Source: Diplolepis rosae (taxonomy: Eukaryota; Arthropoda; Insecta; Hymenoptera; Diplolepididae). From it: a stretch of DNA of 64,000 nucleotides. A program made the position numbers and the translations under genes. The notes beneath the pieces are model-generated. The model saw nothing but the letters and a program-made list of their open reading frames with translations. It was not told where the DNA came from and ran no database searches. Where the stretch lies: NCBI GenBank assembly GCA_030998225.1, contig JAPYXD010000555.1:4588001-4652000 (forward strand). The letters are read 5' to 3'. Shown here piece by piece: positions 44,431-55,339 of the stretch (positions within the stretch are counted from its first letter, which is position 1; every line of letters begins with the position of its first letter).

Positions 44431-47430
44431 CACGGTGTGTCTGAACCAAAGTTAAATGAAATGGCTCAACACTTTGGAACTTGCTTCAGATATCGAAAGT
44501 AGATTACTTATAGGTCATAAAAAATCTATTTCCAAAATAATCTGTATAGCCCTTTTAAAAAAAACTGATTTAAAGGAAAATTTTTTTTTTCGTTTTATTG
44601 ACCAGAAATAAATAAAAAACTAATGAAATATGAAATATCTATCAAAAAATGCTTATTATTATTACGTATGAAAACTATAAGTACAGCTATTACTATTCTC
44701 TTATTACATGGTTAATAAAAAATTAGAAAAAGTAAATAGTCTTTTTCAAACATGAAATGCATTATAACTACATAGGGCACTTAACAGTTTTGTAGAATAC
44801 TGAGGGTTTTGCATATCAACTTTAGTTTTGAGCCACCAAGCGTTGAAATCGAAATGCACCGATTCCATTGCTTGTTCACTAAAAGATCCAAGCCCAGTTT
44901 GAGTTTTGCGGCAGAACTGTTCAACGTGAAAAAAAACGGCATGAACCTTGGGAGTGATGTTAATACCTGAAGATATATAGCTGTTTTTGAAACTTTGTAT
45001 GCACTTCACGTAATTTTCATCTAGACTGTTTCCAAAACATGCAGAAACTACATTATGGAAAGTAGCGAACACTTGTACGTATTTTAATACAGCAAGATTT
45101 TTAGAACTCCGCAAGACGTCAACATTTTGTAGAAGTTTTCTGCACGCATTTCCATTGAACCCCGAACCTTGGTGTGTAACTTCACGCTGAACGTAGCAAA
45201 ATTCATCCCAAGATTCGGCTTCGCTTTGACATTCTTTCAACATGTGCGTAAAAACAGTATTTACCACACCAAGCATGAGATGCAGTTCTGGGGGTGGAAT
45301 TATTTCCAGGAATGTTTTATCTCCAGATGCAGTGATTAGAGGGGGGTGGATGCAATTAAAATAATTTTTTGCCAGGCTCTTCAATCCTTTTCCTTCAGCT
45401 AACCACTTTTCATAATTATTTAAAACATTTTCATGAGTTCTTAAATCACCACAGGTGTGAAGCTCATTACTTTTTGCGTAACAGTACGTACATGGGTATG
45501 TGCTACTGTGTGCCATAATACCTACCAAAATGTTTGCCAATTTTAGATCAGTCGCTATGGTGCCATTGAAAGGACTAATATTCAATTCTGAAAAAAGTTG
45601 CTGCAGATTTTCATAATTTTCTTGAGCTTGTGAAACGGCTGCTAAGATAAATAATCGCTTAACACCAGAATCCTTGAATTTATTTGCTGCAATTCCTGTT
45701 TAAAAATAGACTACATCGTCATATAAAGCACTTTAAATCGAGTTGAATTTCGTACCGTATAAAAGTAAATAATACCTTCAATGTATTTTGCTCGCTTCTT
45801 ATTTGCACTTTCAAATTCCATATTTGATTTTGATTGTACTGAAAGGCATATTTTTAAAAATCCACCTCCTCCATCAATACCTAACTTCAAGTGGTCTTCT
45901 GATAAATTGCGCTCTTGTCTCACATACTCAACAAACCCTGGCACATCATTGCAATAAACTACAACTAAAGGAGTATTCGAAACTTCATCACCTTTCACTT
46001 TAACAAGAGGAAATTCTTTGTAAGAAAAATATTCATCTATTGAATGAGCTTTGGTAGTGAGCTTCTTTTTCAATCCTGGTTCAACAGCTTTTCTATTCTT
46101 TGTACCGGCTCGAATGGAGGCAGCCAATTTCAATGTATCTAGGTCACTCAAATTCATATCTGTTTTCATAGCTAACAAATTATCAGTAGACAATGATTCA
46201 TTTTTTGAAAGTGAAGTGTTTGTTATGCCAATAGTGATTGGAAGCGGGCGTCCATGCATTTGTGATAATTTTAACACTGGCGAAGACTCTTCATTACCCT
46301 TGAAATTTTCCTTAACTTTAATTTTTAATACTTTTGAAACAACTTGAGTTTGTGGTTTTTCTGGAATCTCTAACATCAAATTAGAAAGATTTTGAACAAG
46401 AGTCTGCGAGCCACACTTATGTGATTTGCCTTTACCAATGACAGCGTAACATGAATTACATAACTTTGTAGATTTCGATTTTGAAGTATTCTCTAAAATG
46501 ATGAATATGAAAATAATCAATCTAATTCGTTATAAATGAACACAATATTTACCTGTAGTTCCAGTTCCATTTTTGCCAAGAAAACTTTCAGGTTTACTAC
46601 GAGCTATTTCACAAATCTTGCATTTACATTTTGACCTTGTACTCTTCAGTAATGAAAATTGTGTCAAATCTGGATTTTTTATTTTATTTCCTCCAGCTTT
46701 TGCCGCATACACATATCTTTTACAAGTACAACATAAAGCTGTAGGTAAATTATCCTCATCACTGTAATTGTCAACTAAGTCTTGCATATCAACTTTCAAC
46801 TGGTTTTTTATAACAAACATTTGCTTATTATGTTTTTTAAAACATAAAAAGCACACTTCATTACGATTTTCACTATGACTCAAAGCGTTTTTAGGCATTT
46901 TTTATTTTCACGATTAAAGAAACGTTGAAGGAAATATTTCTAATCACTCTATTCTACTAACGAATCTCCCGTATATGGCTAGAGCTCAAGCTTTACTGCT
47001 TGAATCGAATAGACAAGCGAGTTCGAGTCACAAAGTCAAATCGCCAACGCCGGCATATTTTCCGATCATTGTTTACATCGGAAGGATTGGGTGCAAGGCG
47101 ACATTGAAGCATCGCGATCATGTCAATATACATTTCATGCTCTATTAACAATTGTTACGTACAGTATGTGGTTTATATTTAAAACGTGATTATTTATGCT
47201 TATATGTTTCTGTAAATAATTCTACTTATATTTAAAAAATTTTTATTTGTTTGTGCTCAATAAAACGAAAAAAAATTTTTTTTCTTTAAATCAGTTTTTT
47301 TTTGAAAAGGGCTATACAGATTATTTTGGAAATAGATTTTTTATGACCTATAAGTAATCTACTTTCGATATCTGAAGCAAGTTCCAAAGTGTTGAGCCAT
47401 TTCATTTAACTTTGGTTCAGACACACCGTG
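44431..47430 (-). mobile_element. 3000-bp RAG1/Chapaev-like transposon, apparently intact
   Basis: The terminal inverted repeats are about 165 bp and almost identical. They begin CACGGTGTGTCTGAACCAAA (44431) and end TTTGGTTCAGACACACCGTG (47430). The flanking tetranucleotide TTAT occurs on both sides (44427-44430 and 47431-47434). The first seven bases CACGGTG differ at one position from the RAG recombination-signal heptamer CACAGTG. A single minus-strand gene with two introns fills the interior. A 4-bp duplication fits Chapaev elements better than Transib (5 bp). Confidence 0.93.
44746..46898 (-). CDS. RAG1/Chapaev-like transposase, three exons, 670 aa
   Basis: Predicted DDE transposase. Exons are 46898-46553, 46492-45776 and 45695-44746; introns of 60 and 80 bp have GTAAAT...TTTTAG and GTATTA...AAACAG boundaries. 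The joined length is 2013 nt with no stop before TGA. N-terminal third: Cys pairs EVCFLCFKKH, ALCCTCKRYV and CKICEIARSK, then KLCNSCYAVIGKGKSHKC; spacing and sequence recall the RAG1 N-terminal zinc-binding region. C-terminal part: LGIDGGGGFLKICL (candidate first Asp), ATDLKLANILVGI (candidate second Asp), PCTYCYAKS, LRTHENVLNNYEKW, LEIIPPPELHLMLGVVNT, FNGNACRKLLQN and SEQAMESVHFDF (candidate Glu), in the order seen in RAG1/Transib cores. Family name is inference from motifs. Start Met at 46898 follows the long terminal repeat. Confidence 0.85.
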
Positions 47431-47800
47431 TTATATAAAGCATTTGACTTTAGTGTAACGCATATTAAAATGACAAATGAAGGTAAATGTAAATGTTATT
47501 TGCTTAACAAAGACAACACGTCAGTTAGTTTATAGAGCAGATTTCGTAGAGAAATTTTCTTTTCTTGGCGAAGTTTTAATTTTTAATTAAACAAATTTTT
47601 CACTTTTTTAAAGTGTACGTTTCGAGGTTTGTATACGGTACACCAAAATAGCGATAAGTGATTCATAAATCTCTAATTTTGAGAAAAATTCATGGCTCTG
47701 TCCGGCTATTGGTGCTTTTACCTTAATGCAGAAATTTGTATGATTCAAAGAAATTTTTTTTTAACCAAAGAAATTTTTTCCTGTCAGTTGAAGTGTTAAA

Positions 47801-49644
47801 TATTGAAAGAATTTACCATTTAGATGCCACATAATAAAGAATGATAAAAAATAATATAATAGTTAATAAAAATAGTCTAATTAAAAATATAAATTTCACT
47901 AGGGTTTTAAATTCTCTGCAACGAATGAACTCTCGAGAGTAGATTCCGTGGTGTGAAGTATGCGAAATATTGAACAGACATCCTCAGGCAGTGCATACTT
48001 GTGGATAAAGACGAAATTTGCTGATCATACTATCCAAAGTATGTATGTGCATGTATTTTCACATCCCTTTTTGCCGACGAAGAGGGTTCGGGATACGATA
48101 TTACAGTACAGGACGTGCTTGTTGGAATAAGTTCATACACAAAGAAGTTGCCTGAATACGAGGCATCTTTCTTTTACAAATACATTGTACATCCACCTAA
48201 CTAAAGCAGATCGCTGCTCTTATACTATGTATCTATATATACAGCCAGGGCACAAAGATAGGCAACAGATAACAAAGAAATTGAGCAAAGAAGTAGTGCA
48301 AGGAAAGTCTGGAATAAGAAGAGATACTCTTCTAGAGATCTGTAAAGGTTTCCGACAATGAGAAGCGCCAGAAACATCCACAGAAAAATTTTGTCAAATC
48401 GACAGAATTCTTTTACCTATTTCGATACACGAAGATAAATGGATATTGAATTATTATATTTAGACGACAGATTAATCTTGAAAAAATGTTTTATGCACTG
48501 AGAAAAATTGTTAGTAGAACCAACTACTTCAGTCTTTAAGATATGCCACAGCTACTTTATTAGTTAGCACAACTACTTTTTTTGTTGATGTTTCTTTCTG
48601 CATCAAAAAGAAAAGTAGTTGTGCTAATTAATAAATTACAAGTGAGAAGTTCTACAAATCGAAGTAGTATATCTGACACGCGACTAGTGATCCTCCGATA
48701 ATGTAGGCAGTGACAAAAATTTCAAACTCAACTAATTAATTTGAAAGTAATTTTAATTATTTTTGCTTCAGTACATGACAGCTATTTAATTATTTAAATT
48801 TAATATCATTATAATTATATATTATAATTTTAGGAATGAATCACAGAACAAATCAATTTTCATTTTTGAGATATTTTTATATGAAATGAATTAACACTGT
48901 GAGAGATGTCTTTTTATAATAAATAATTATCTATTATATATAGTACCGACCAAAAGTATATCATCGGCTGTTTCTTGATATTCATTCAAATGCTCATAAT
49001 TTCTATATAAAGAGGTGTAAATTTTTTTCTCTAAGATACCAGAAAACATATCAAAATTCTACAAAAAATCAGTACCAAGCAAAGTTATTCATTTAAATAT
49101 GAGAGCAGATATTTTGAAAAAGTTGAAATTTAAGTCTTTGTAAATTATTAAAATTTTCTGGAGTATTAAATATTTTTCAATTTCCTTGAGCGAATTTTGA
49201 TGGAAAATTTTGCTTACTTTTCACTGGAGCCAAAACTTGGAATACGAAAATTGTGAAAATATAAATCCTGCTTGTACTTATAAAATATTAATACGTTTCT
49301 GAAAGTTATAGAATTAATAATTTTATACATTCTGTGGAATTTTAAGCGTTCTTGTATTCCAAGTTCCACAACAGGAAAAAATAAGAACAAAAGCGTTCAC
49401 AAATTCCTTCATGAGTTTAAAATATTTCATAGAAATTTATCTTTGAAATAAGAAATATTTCCTCATAGAATTAAAGGAATAACTTCCTTCAGGGCTAATT
49501 TTTTGTAGAATTTCAATGTTTCTTGGTATTTTGGAGAAAAATTATTTATACATAGTTTCACAGGAATGAAGAGTATATAAGTCGATGTCCAGAAAGAGTC
49601 TGTAAGATACTTTTGACCTTTTGATACTTTTTTTTGTATATATA
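47801..49644. other. about 1.8 kb of intron, minor repeats only
   Basis: Contains a single CACTGAGAAAAATTG terminus at 48497 followed by a palindrome (GTTAGCACAACTACTTTTTT at 48563 mirrored at 48610-48632), the short dispersed repeat at 48665-48755, and a lone Tc1-style end GTACCGACCAAAAGTATATC at 48942. No gene recognised. Confidence 0.5.
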
Positions 49645-49702
49645 TCAGTTGTATAAATAAGTTTCCGCCGCTTTTTATAAAAAATTGGGCATTTATTATC
49701 AA

Positions 49703-50020
49703 ACGATGTGAAATTGTTTTTTGACTCACTCCTAATGTACGTGCAAGTTCTTCTTACGTTTGGCACAAATCTTGATCCAATAATGCTTCCAATTCCGCAT
49801 CTTTATACACTTTCGGCCTTCCATTACGTTCTTTGTTTTCGATGTCAAATTCACCGTTCTTAAACTTTTGAAACCACTCACGACAACTTCTCTCACTTAA
49901 GGCAGCCTCACCATATGTTCCTACAAGCAATCGATGCGCCTCAGCTGCAGATTTCTTCAAATTGAAGAAGTAAATCAAAAGTTCCCACAAATGACGCTTA
50001 TTCGGCTCAAAACTCGACAT
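49703..50020 (-). pseudogene. mariner A transposase, N-terminal fragment
   Basis: MSSFEPNKRHLWELLIYFFN starts at 50020, followed by ERSCREWFQKFKNGEFDIEN and RNGRPKVYKDAELEALLDQD (both DNA-binding helices and linker). After a stop near 49754 the same frame gives EELARTLGVSQKTISHRL and then enters the 3' terminal repeat. The catalytic domain is deleted. Confidence 0.85.
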
Positions 50021-50040
50021 TTAGTTTGTTCACAATGCTA

Positions 50041-51274
50041 GATGCTGTCAATTTATCTCAAGTGTGTTTCGCATATGAGTGGTACCGTGCTTTCAAAAGC
50101 GGTCGAGATGTGATGAAAGATTTGCCTCGCTCTGGTCGGCTGTCAACGCAGCGTTGCAAGATCCACGGAGCAAAATTATGGAATTGGCATCTTAAAATTA
50201 TGGTACACTATGCTACATGTTTACAAGACGCATGCTCGGCGCGAAATTAAAATTATATTTCTTCAAATACATCAAAGTTTAATATTTTTCATAAATAAAA
50301 TGTTAATAACATTTTGTTAATAAATATAATAATATTATGTTTCAATAAAACTATTTTGATAATAATTACAACACAGTTTCTACTTTTTCAAGTCTTTGCA
50401 TTTGGTAACATTTACTTAAAGTAACTCTTATTAAAGAATTTTTTTTTTTTTTTAAATAGCTTACAATCTGTAAAAAACAAGTATAATATGTAATTGTATT
50501 TGGAATGTCTTTACGAAAATCACATGAAAATTAACTCTACTCAGCCTTCATTTAAAAAAATGATTGATTGGTCAAACATGCTTCATATACGGCAGAAAGC
50601 AATTCTCATTGGATAATGGCTATTCTGATTTTGTCTTCATTTCATTTCGGTTACATGAAAAATAAAAAATTGAAATATTTTAAAATTATGATACATTTAA
50701 GAGGTATGGTACATGAGGGATGGTACATGGTACAAAAGTCAAAATTATAGTACGATTACATAATTATGGTACGGTCTGGCAACGCTGTATCATCATCTTC
50801 AACTGAAGTTAACATCGCTAAAGTGAAGGAAATGGTGATTGAAAATCGTCATTTAAGTTTGAGAGAACGTGGCACTGAACTTTCTGTGTCTCACGAATCA
50901 ATTCGTATCATTTTAAACGATTGTTTGGGCATGAAACGCGTTGCTGCTCGACTAGTTCCGAAAGATCATCTCACGAGGTTATAATTGTGAACAAATTTTT
51001 GGCCAAAAACTCAACGAATATCATTCAACAACCACCGTATTCACCTGATATGGCTCCGGCCGATCTTTTTCTCTTTCCAAAACTTAAATTACCACTTCAA
51101 AGCACCCGTTTTCAGTCGATAGAAGACATAAAAGAGAATTCGCGGCGAGTACTAAAGTCGATTCCGGAAAATGCATTTAAAAAATGTTTTGATAATTGGA
51201 ATATTCGTTAGCATAAGTGTATTATTTCCGGAGGGGCCTGCTTTGAAGGCGATAAAATAAATTTGGATGAATAA
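50041..51274 (+). pseudogene. mariner B transposase, deleted and MITE-interrupted
   Basis: Plus-strand fragments are FAYEWYRAFKSGRDVMKDLP (50068), interrupted at 50148 by a hAT-like MITE and resuming STEVNIAKVKEMVIENRHLS with ESIRIILNDCLGMKRVAARL. A deletion near 50972 then removes the first and second catalytic Asp regions. It rejoins at NKFLAKNSTNIIQQPPYSPD / MAPADLFLFPKLKL and runs, with one in-frame TAG near 51210, to TAA 51272-51274. It is nested in mariner A in opposite orientation. Confidence 0.85.
50149..50787. mobile_element. 639-bp hAT-like MITE inside mariner B
   Basis: The inverted ends CAGCGTTGCAAGATC and GGTCTGGCAACGCTG are typical of hAT-type elements and interrupt mariner B between its two DNA-binding helices. 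The expected 8-bp duplication is not clear. Frames inside (50568-50750) are not meaningful. Confidence 0.75.
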
Positions 51275-51468
51275 TAAATATTTTGTGTTTTATTGATCAA
51301 TTCCCGGTACTTTTTTGACAAAATGTACATCTGTCAATTTCAACCAAAACATACAGGTGGCGCTAACTTCTTTCAAACGGCGGAAACTTATTTGTACACC
51401 TAATATTATTTTAGATAAAGAGGACGGATCTTTCTATTTAATTTGTGGAAAGTTAAAAGTATACGCAC

Positions 51469-51564
51469 CTGAACTTCTAAAGCATGATAAGCAAATATGA
51501 GGCCAAGCAGTATCACAGTCGACACAGAGATCAAGGTTTTCAGTGCAGTTGAATAAAAAGAGGC
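51469..51564 (-). CDS. SK: SK potassium channel, S2 exon
   Basis: A 96-bp exon, phase 0 at both ends, encoding ASFYSTALKTLISVSTVILL then GLIFAYHALEVQ, the second membrane segment of SK channels. The acceptor on the minus strand is TTGTGTGTTTCAG before GCCTCT; the donor is GTTCAG before GTGCGTAT. It joins in frame to [11 protein letters not shown] of the next exon at 31402, giving the continuous SK-type sequence HALEVQLFMIDN. The preceding S1 exon was searched for upstream (51565-64000) and not found. Its transmembrane content and match to the family make chance very unlikely. Confidence 0.93.
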
Positions 51565-51642
51565 CTGAAACACACAATTTTAACAATTATCATTTTCATC
51601 TCGCAGAACTGTTAATTGCTAACATAGAATCACTTCAACCCA

Positions 51643-53032
51643 CACGGAAAAAATTGTCGCTTAAAAAGTCATCGACTTTGTGTAATACTCGTGGATAGGT
51701 TAGAAAGTCGACTAAATATTATAAACCTCCTTATTGAAGAATATGATAGATAATCGTCTGAAATATGTACAAAAGTTGAGAAAAATTAAAAAATTTCAAT
51801 TCTAAAATTTAAAAGTGAACGATATAAAGTCTTCTTGACAATCGCTGAAAATGTAAAACGTAAATTTGAAAGTTTAAGTGACAGTCGCGGAAAATTTAAA
51901 ACACCGTGGGTTTTATTTTCACTAAACCAGGCATCGAAAGTCTAAGTGACAGTCGAAGAAAATGTTGAACAGTGTAAAAAGGAAAATATTATTTTCTGTG
52001 ATATGATCCTGCAGTTATAGTTAATTAGTTTTCACTTTATAATCCTAACATGAACTTACTATTACATTTAACACTGTACATTACAGAAACGCAATTTTTT
52101 ATAAACACTTCGCAGCACCGAGTATCGAACGCTTGCACGCACGCACGCATCCTAACCCATTTCTAATCGCACGCCTTAACCTGCATAGCCGATACATGTC
52201 GTGGAGACTTGTGTAAAATATTTGGATCACATTCAGAGTTTGAAGGGAAAAATAAAATAATAGATAAATTTCAAATTTGACATAATACACTTTATTCTAA
52301 AAAATGTGCAATTAACAAAATTTTAAAAATGCCTTACATTTTCAAAAAGTTTCAACTTAAACAATTCTTTTTATATTTCAATACTCGTTAAAACTTTGTT
52401 TATGTAAAAAAATAACTATAATAGTAATATTAATAGTATAGTAATAGTAATATAGTAATAATAATAATAATAATAGAATTTTAAAAAATACTGTAAAAAT
52501 TATAAAAACTAATTCTTCAATGTACGCTTCAAACCAGATTCAAACGAAACCAAACGACACGTAATTTCAAAATCTAACCAAAATTATCACAAAAACAAAA
52601 AGCCGAGTCACATTGTCTGCTACGCGATACTACGAATTACGTTTCTGAGCATCGCTTTTTGTGACTGTCGAGAAAATTTTAGAAGAAGGCATTTAAAATC
52701 TGATGGACTTTAGAATACAATTTACAAAACTATTTGTTTGAATTACTTTCATTTCAAATTATTCGATGGTTTTTTAAAATCTATGACAAATGAATCCAAA
52801 GATTATGAAACTTTTCATTACTTCTTAGAAATGATCATTTAGTGTTTAAAATACTTTTACAATAATAAGTACGCGACTTTTTTTCTTCGAACTTGTTTTT
52901 TAAAAGTTATTCGACTTTTTTCTACTATTTCCTAAAAGTCATTGAAACCTTACAAGACTTTCTCCGATTTTACTTTCTGTCCACGGCTCTTCGAATAGTC
53001 TGTTAAAGTATAAGCGACAAATTTTTTTCGTG
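51643..53032. mobile_element. 1.4-kb element with CACGGAAAAAATTGTCGCTTA ends
   Basis: CACGGAAAAAATTGTCGCTT at 51643 is mirrored by TAAGCGACAAATTTTTTTCG then TG at 53011-53032, followed by TA. The internal word GAAAGTCTAAGTGACAGTCG is repeated about every 60 bases at 51860-51960. It contains a (TAA)n tract and a TTGCACGCACGCACGCATCC word near 52135. No coding frame. Confidence 0.6.
52425..52482. repeat. (TAA)n/(TAGTAA)n microsatellite
   Basis: AATAGTAATATTAATAGTAT followed by pure AAT repeats; simple sequence. Confidence 0.85.
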
Positions 53033-53034
53033 TA

Positions 53035-53449
53035 TAAATTACATTTTTATGTCTCAATACATGAAAAAGTTCCAACGGGAAATAAAGCATTGTCGAGAGA
53101 CAGAAAGATGTTAGCTTTTGGCTCCTTCTCTTCCTTTTTTATTTGGTTGCACTCTTTTCTTTTCAACGCGTTCTCAGGGTATTTTCTACTGGTTTCCTCT
53201 TTGCACGACGGCAATAAGATTTTATCGCAGCCTGCAGCATTTCATACAAGTACACGTAGACTTACAATAACAAGAGGGACAAAGAGAATTGTTCATGATG
53301 CAACTGTCTACAGCTAAAATGTCGCGACTTAAACATCGAAAATATCAATTTCTTATCTAGTTTATTTTACAACTTTGAAAAGTAATTTCAATTATTCCAT
53401 AATTATGACAATGCGGATTGGTACGTTATGAATTATCAGAATGATCTTA
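53035..53449. other. about 0.4 kb without a gene
   Basis: Includes the open frame 53030-53317, which overlaps the preceding element end and shows no recognised domain. Confidence 0.45.
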
Positions 53450-54360
53450 CACTGAGAAAAATAGATACTAAAAATGAGATACTAGAAAGTTGGATATTAC
53501 CCCATATAATCTAGATTATACTGCATAATATCTAGTATATTCACTTAAATATACGAGATATTAATGACCAGTAACAGATTATATTCGAAATTTACAATAT
53601 GAGATATTAAACTTTAATATCTAAAATGTTACAAACAGTAGCGTGCACGTACCTGAGAAAAAGTCACGTGATCAGAGTCTTTGAATTTCATATAATTTGT
53701 CTTTCGCTCTCGCCCATAGCTTTTTTGGTCGCGAGGTTTATGATTTCAACACTGAATTAATAATGTTGTGTCTATATGAAGTTTTGAAGTGTCATTTTTA
53801 AAGAAATTTCAAATTACCAGTACTGAAATCAGTAAGTATCTATCTATCTATATAAATATGTCATTCTTATGCCTTCAATCTTTGAAATGGATTTTCTAAC
53901 CTCTCAATAACACGTTCTCTATATAGACATTTTCAAATTCAACTTCGAATCGGAATTTGCTTACTGGAATTCGTAATAGATTCCAAATATTTACAATTAT
54001 ATTGAACGTTTTTATAATCTCAATTTATCAACAGGTTGCCTTGCCTTTGACTTTCGACATATGTACATACATAGAAAGAGCACTAGTGATTGTCATTAAA
54101 ACCTATTTAAGATATTACAGTTTATTATCTGAAATACTATGTCCCGATATCTAGTCTATTTCAGTTTAACATCTGAGATATTTCAAATTAACATATTGGG
54201 TTGTTTAATTTAATATCTTAGATATTGCGAATAAACATCTTTTTTTCAACATCTGCAGATGCTCTGTTTCAATATCTAGATGGCTGTCCCATAGTTAAAT
54301 TACAAATATATTATCTGCTAATATAAAGATATTGCGGTTTATTATCTATTTTTCTCCGTG
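53450..54360. mobile_element. 911-bp TA-flanked element, intact copy of the 23005-25843 family
   Basis: CACTGAGAAAAATAGATACT after TA (53448-53449) is mirrored by TATCTATTTTTCTCCGTG before TA (54361-54362). Inside are many ATCTGAGATATTTCAAATTA-type words and the block GAATTCGTAATAGATTCCAA shared with 23090-23110. No coding frame. Confidence 0.85.
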
Positions 54361-54685
54361 TATTATTCAAAATAAAAGCTGTACGGCAGTTGACTTTGAT
54401 TCTTCTCTCTAACACATCACTCAAGAAGTTCATAGGATGATATATAGATAGCGCTAGTATTGACAAATCCATATGACTTTCAGGAAGTACCAACCTTCAA
54501 ACGATACGTGTCAAAATTTCATGACAATCTGACGTTTATTTCACAAGGTACAGTGGTTTTGGTGACGCTACTTTTGTAATTTTCAAAAAAATGGAAAAAT
54601 CTAAATTTCTTGTAACGATAAAGCATTGCTTTTGAATGGGAAAAAATACCGTTCAAGCAAAGCAATGGCTCGACAAGTTTACCGG

Positions 54686-55244
54686 CAGCGTTGCCATTGC
54701 TACTGATTTATCAGGAGTTTTACTGATTTTTGAGAGTGGCTACTGATATACTGATTTTCTTTAAAGTCTCTTGATTTTTTTTCGGCACTTGAGCAAAGTG
54801 CACAGGAGCCTATAGAGGAATAGGGGAACAGGATTTAACCAATGCGATTGTCGTCGCACGAACCCCAGGCGATCATCTCATTGGTTAAATGCTGTTCCCC
54901 TATTCCTCAATTACCCTATTCTCCGCGACGTAGGATTGCATTCCTTATTATTTCAAAAATAATAATCATTTCCGCGTCAAGAGAATTTGAAATTTTCTTG
55001 CGAGAAAATTTAAGGTGGCTGACGAATCCGCGATCTCATTGGTTGAAAAATGTGAAAGAATGATGTTTACAACTGAAAAATGCTTGATTTCATGTCATTT
55101 TGCTTTTATATAATGAAATTATATTATTTAAGAGTATCTTCATTATTTTAAGAATAATACATAATTTTTATAAATCTCTTGATTTTTTATTAAGTCTCCT
55201 GATAAAAAGCTCCTGACTTTTTGTCTCGACCGTTGGCAACGCTT
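54686..55244. mobile_element. 559-bp hAT-type MITE with 8-bp duplication
   Basis: The ends CAGCGTTGCCATTGC and CGTTGGCAACGCTT are inverted. The flanking octamers TTTACCGG (54678-54685) and ATTACCGG (55245-55252) differ at one base, the 8-bp duplication size of hAT elements. It contains a nested short palindrome around GGAATAGGGGAACAGGATTT (54815-54910), whose complement follows directly. Confidence 0.85.
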
Positions 55245-55339
55245 ATTACCGGGTTTGCTCACAGTCGATCAGAAACAACAACGCGTCGTCGATTCAGAGC
55301 GTTGTTTGGAGTTGTTTCAGCGCAATAAAAAAAATTTAT

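Larger units (their letters stand above)
43386..47722. mobile_element. outer transposon with subterminal CCAATAGCCGGAC repeats
   Basis: Inverted ends GGTAAAAGCACCAATAGCCG at 43386 and CGGCTATTGGTGCTTTTACC ending 47722, flanked by GTAA (43382-43385) and TTAA (47723-47726), probably a TTAA duplication with one change. The left side repeats the terminal motif: CCAATTGCCGGAC (43585), CCAATAGCCGGAC (43617), CCAATACTCGGAC (43636), CGCCGGACAC (44315), TTCGGTTATTAGG (44328) and CCTAATAGCCGGA (44361). Without the nested 3-kb element it is about 1.34 kb and has no transposase, so it is non-autonomous. The frame 43422-43652 covers the repeats and is not a gene. Confidence 0.88.
42350..47800. repeat. CAAAGAAA-rich repeat, copy 2, host of two transposons
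   Basis: Collinear with 22141-23004 once the MITE (42984-43315) and the large transposon (43386-47722) are removed. The shared blocks are listed under copy 1. The right-hand continuation begins TTAATGCAGAAATTTGTATG at 47723. Confidence 0.7.
49645..51403 (-). mobile_element. mariner A, internally deleted, invaded by mariner B
   Basis: The ends TCAGTTGTATAAATAAGTTT (after TA 49643-49644) and AAACTTATTTGTACACCTAA (before TA 51404-51405) match those of the copy at 57635-59817. It retains only the first part of the transposase on the minus strand. A second mariner sits in its 5' leader: leader sequence from TACATCTGTCAATTTCAACC (51324) resumes after it. Confidence 0.85.
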
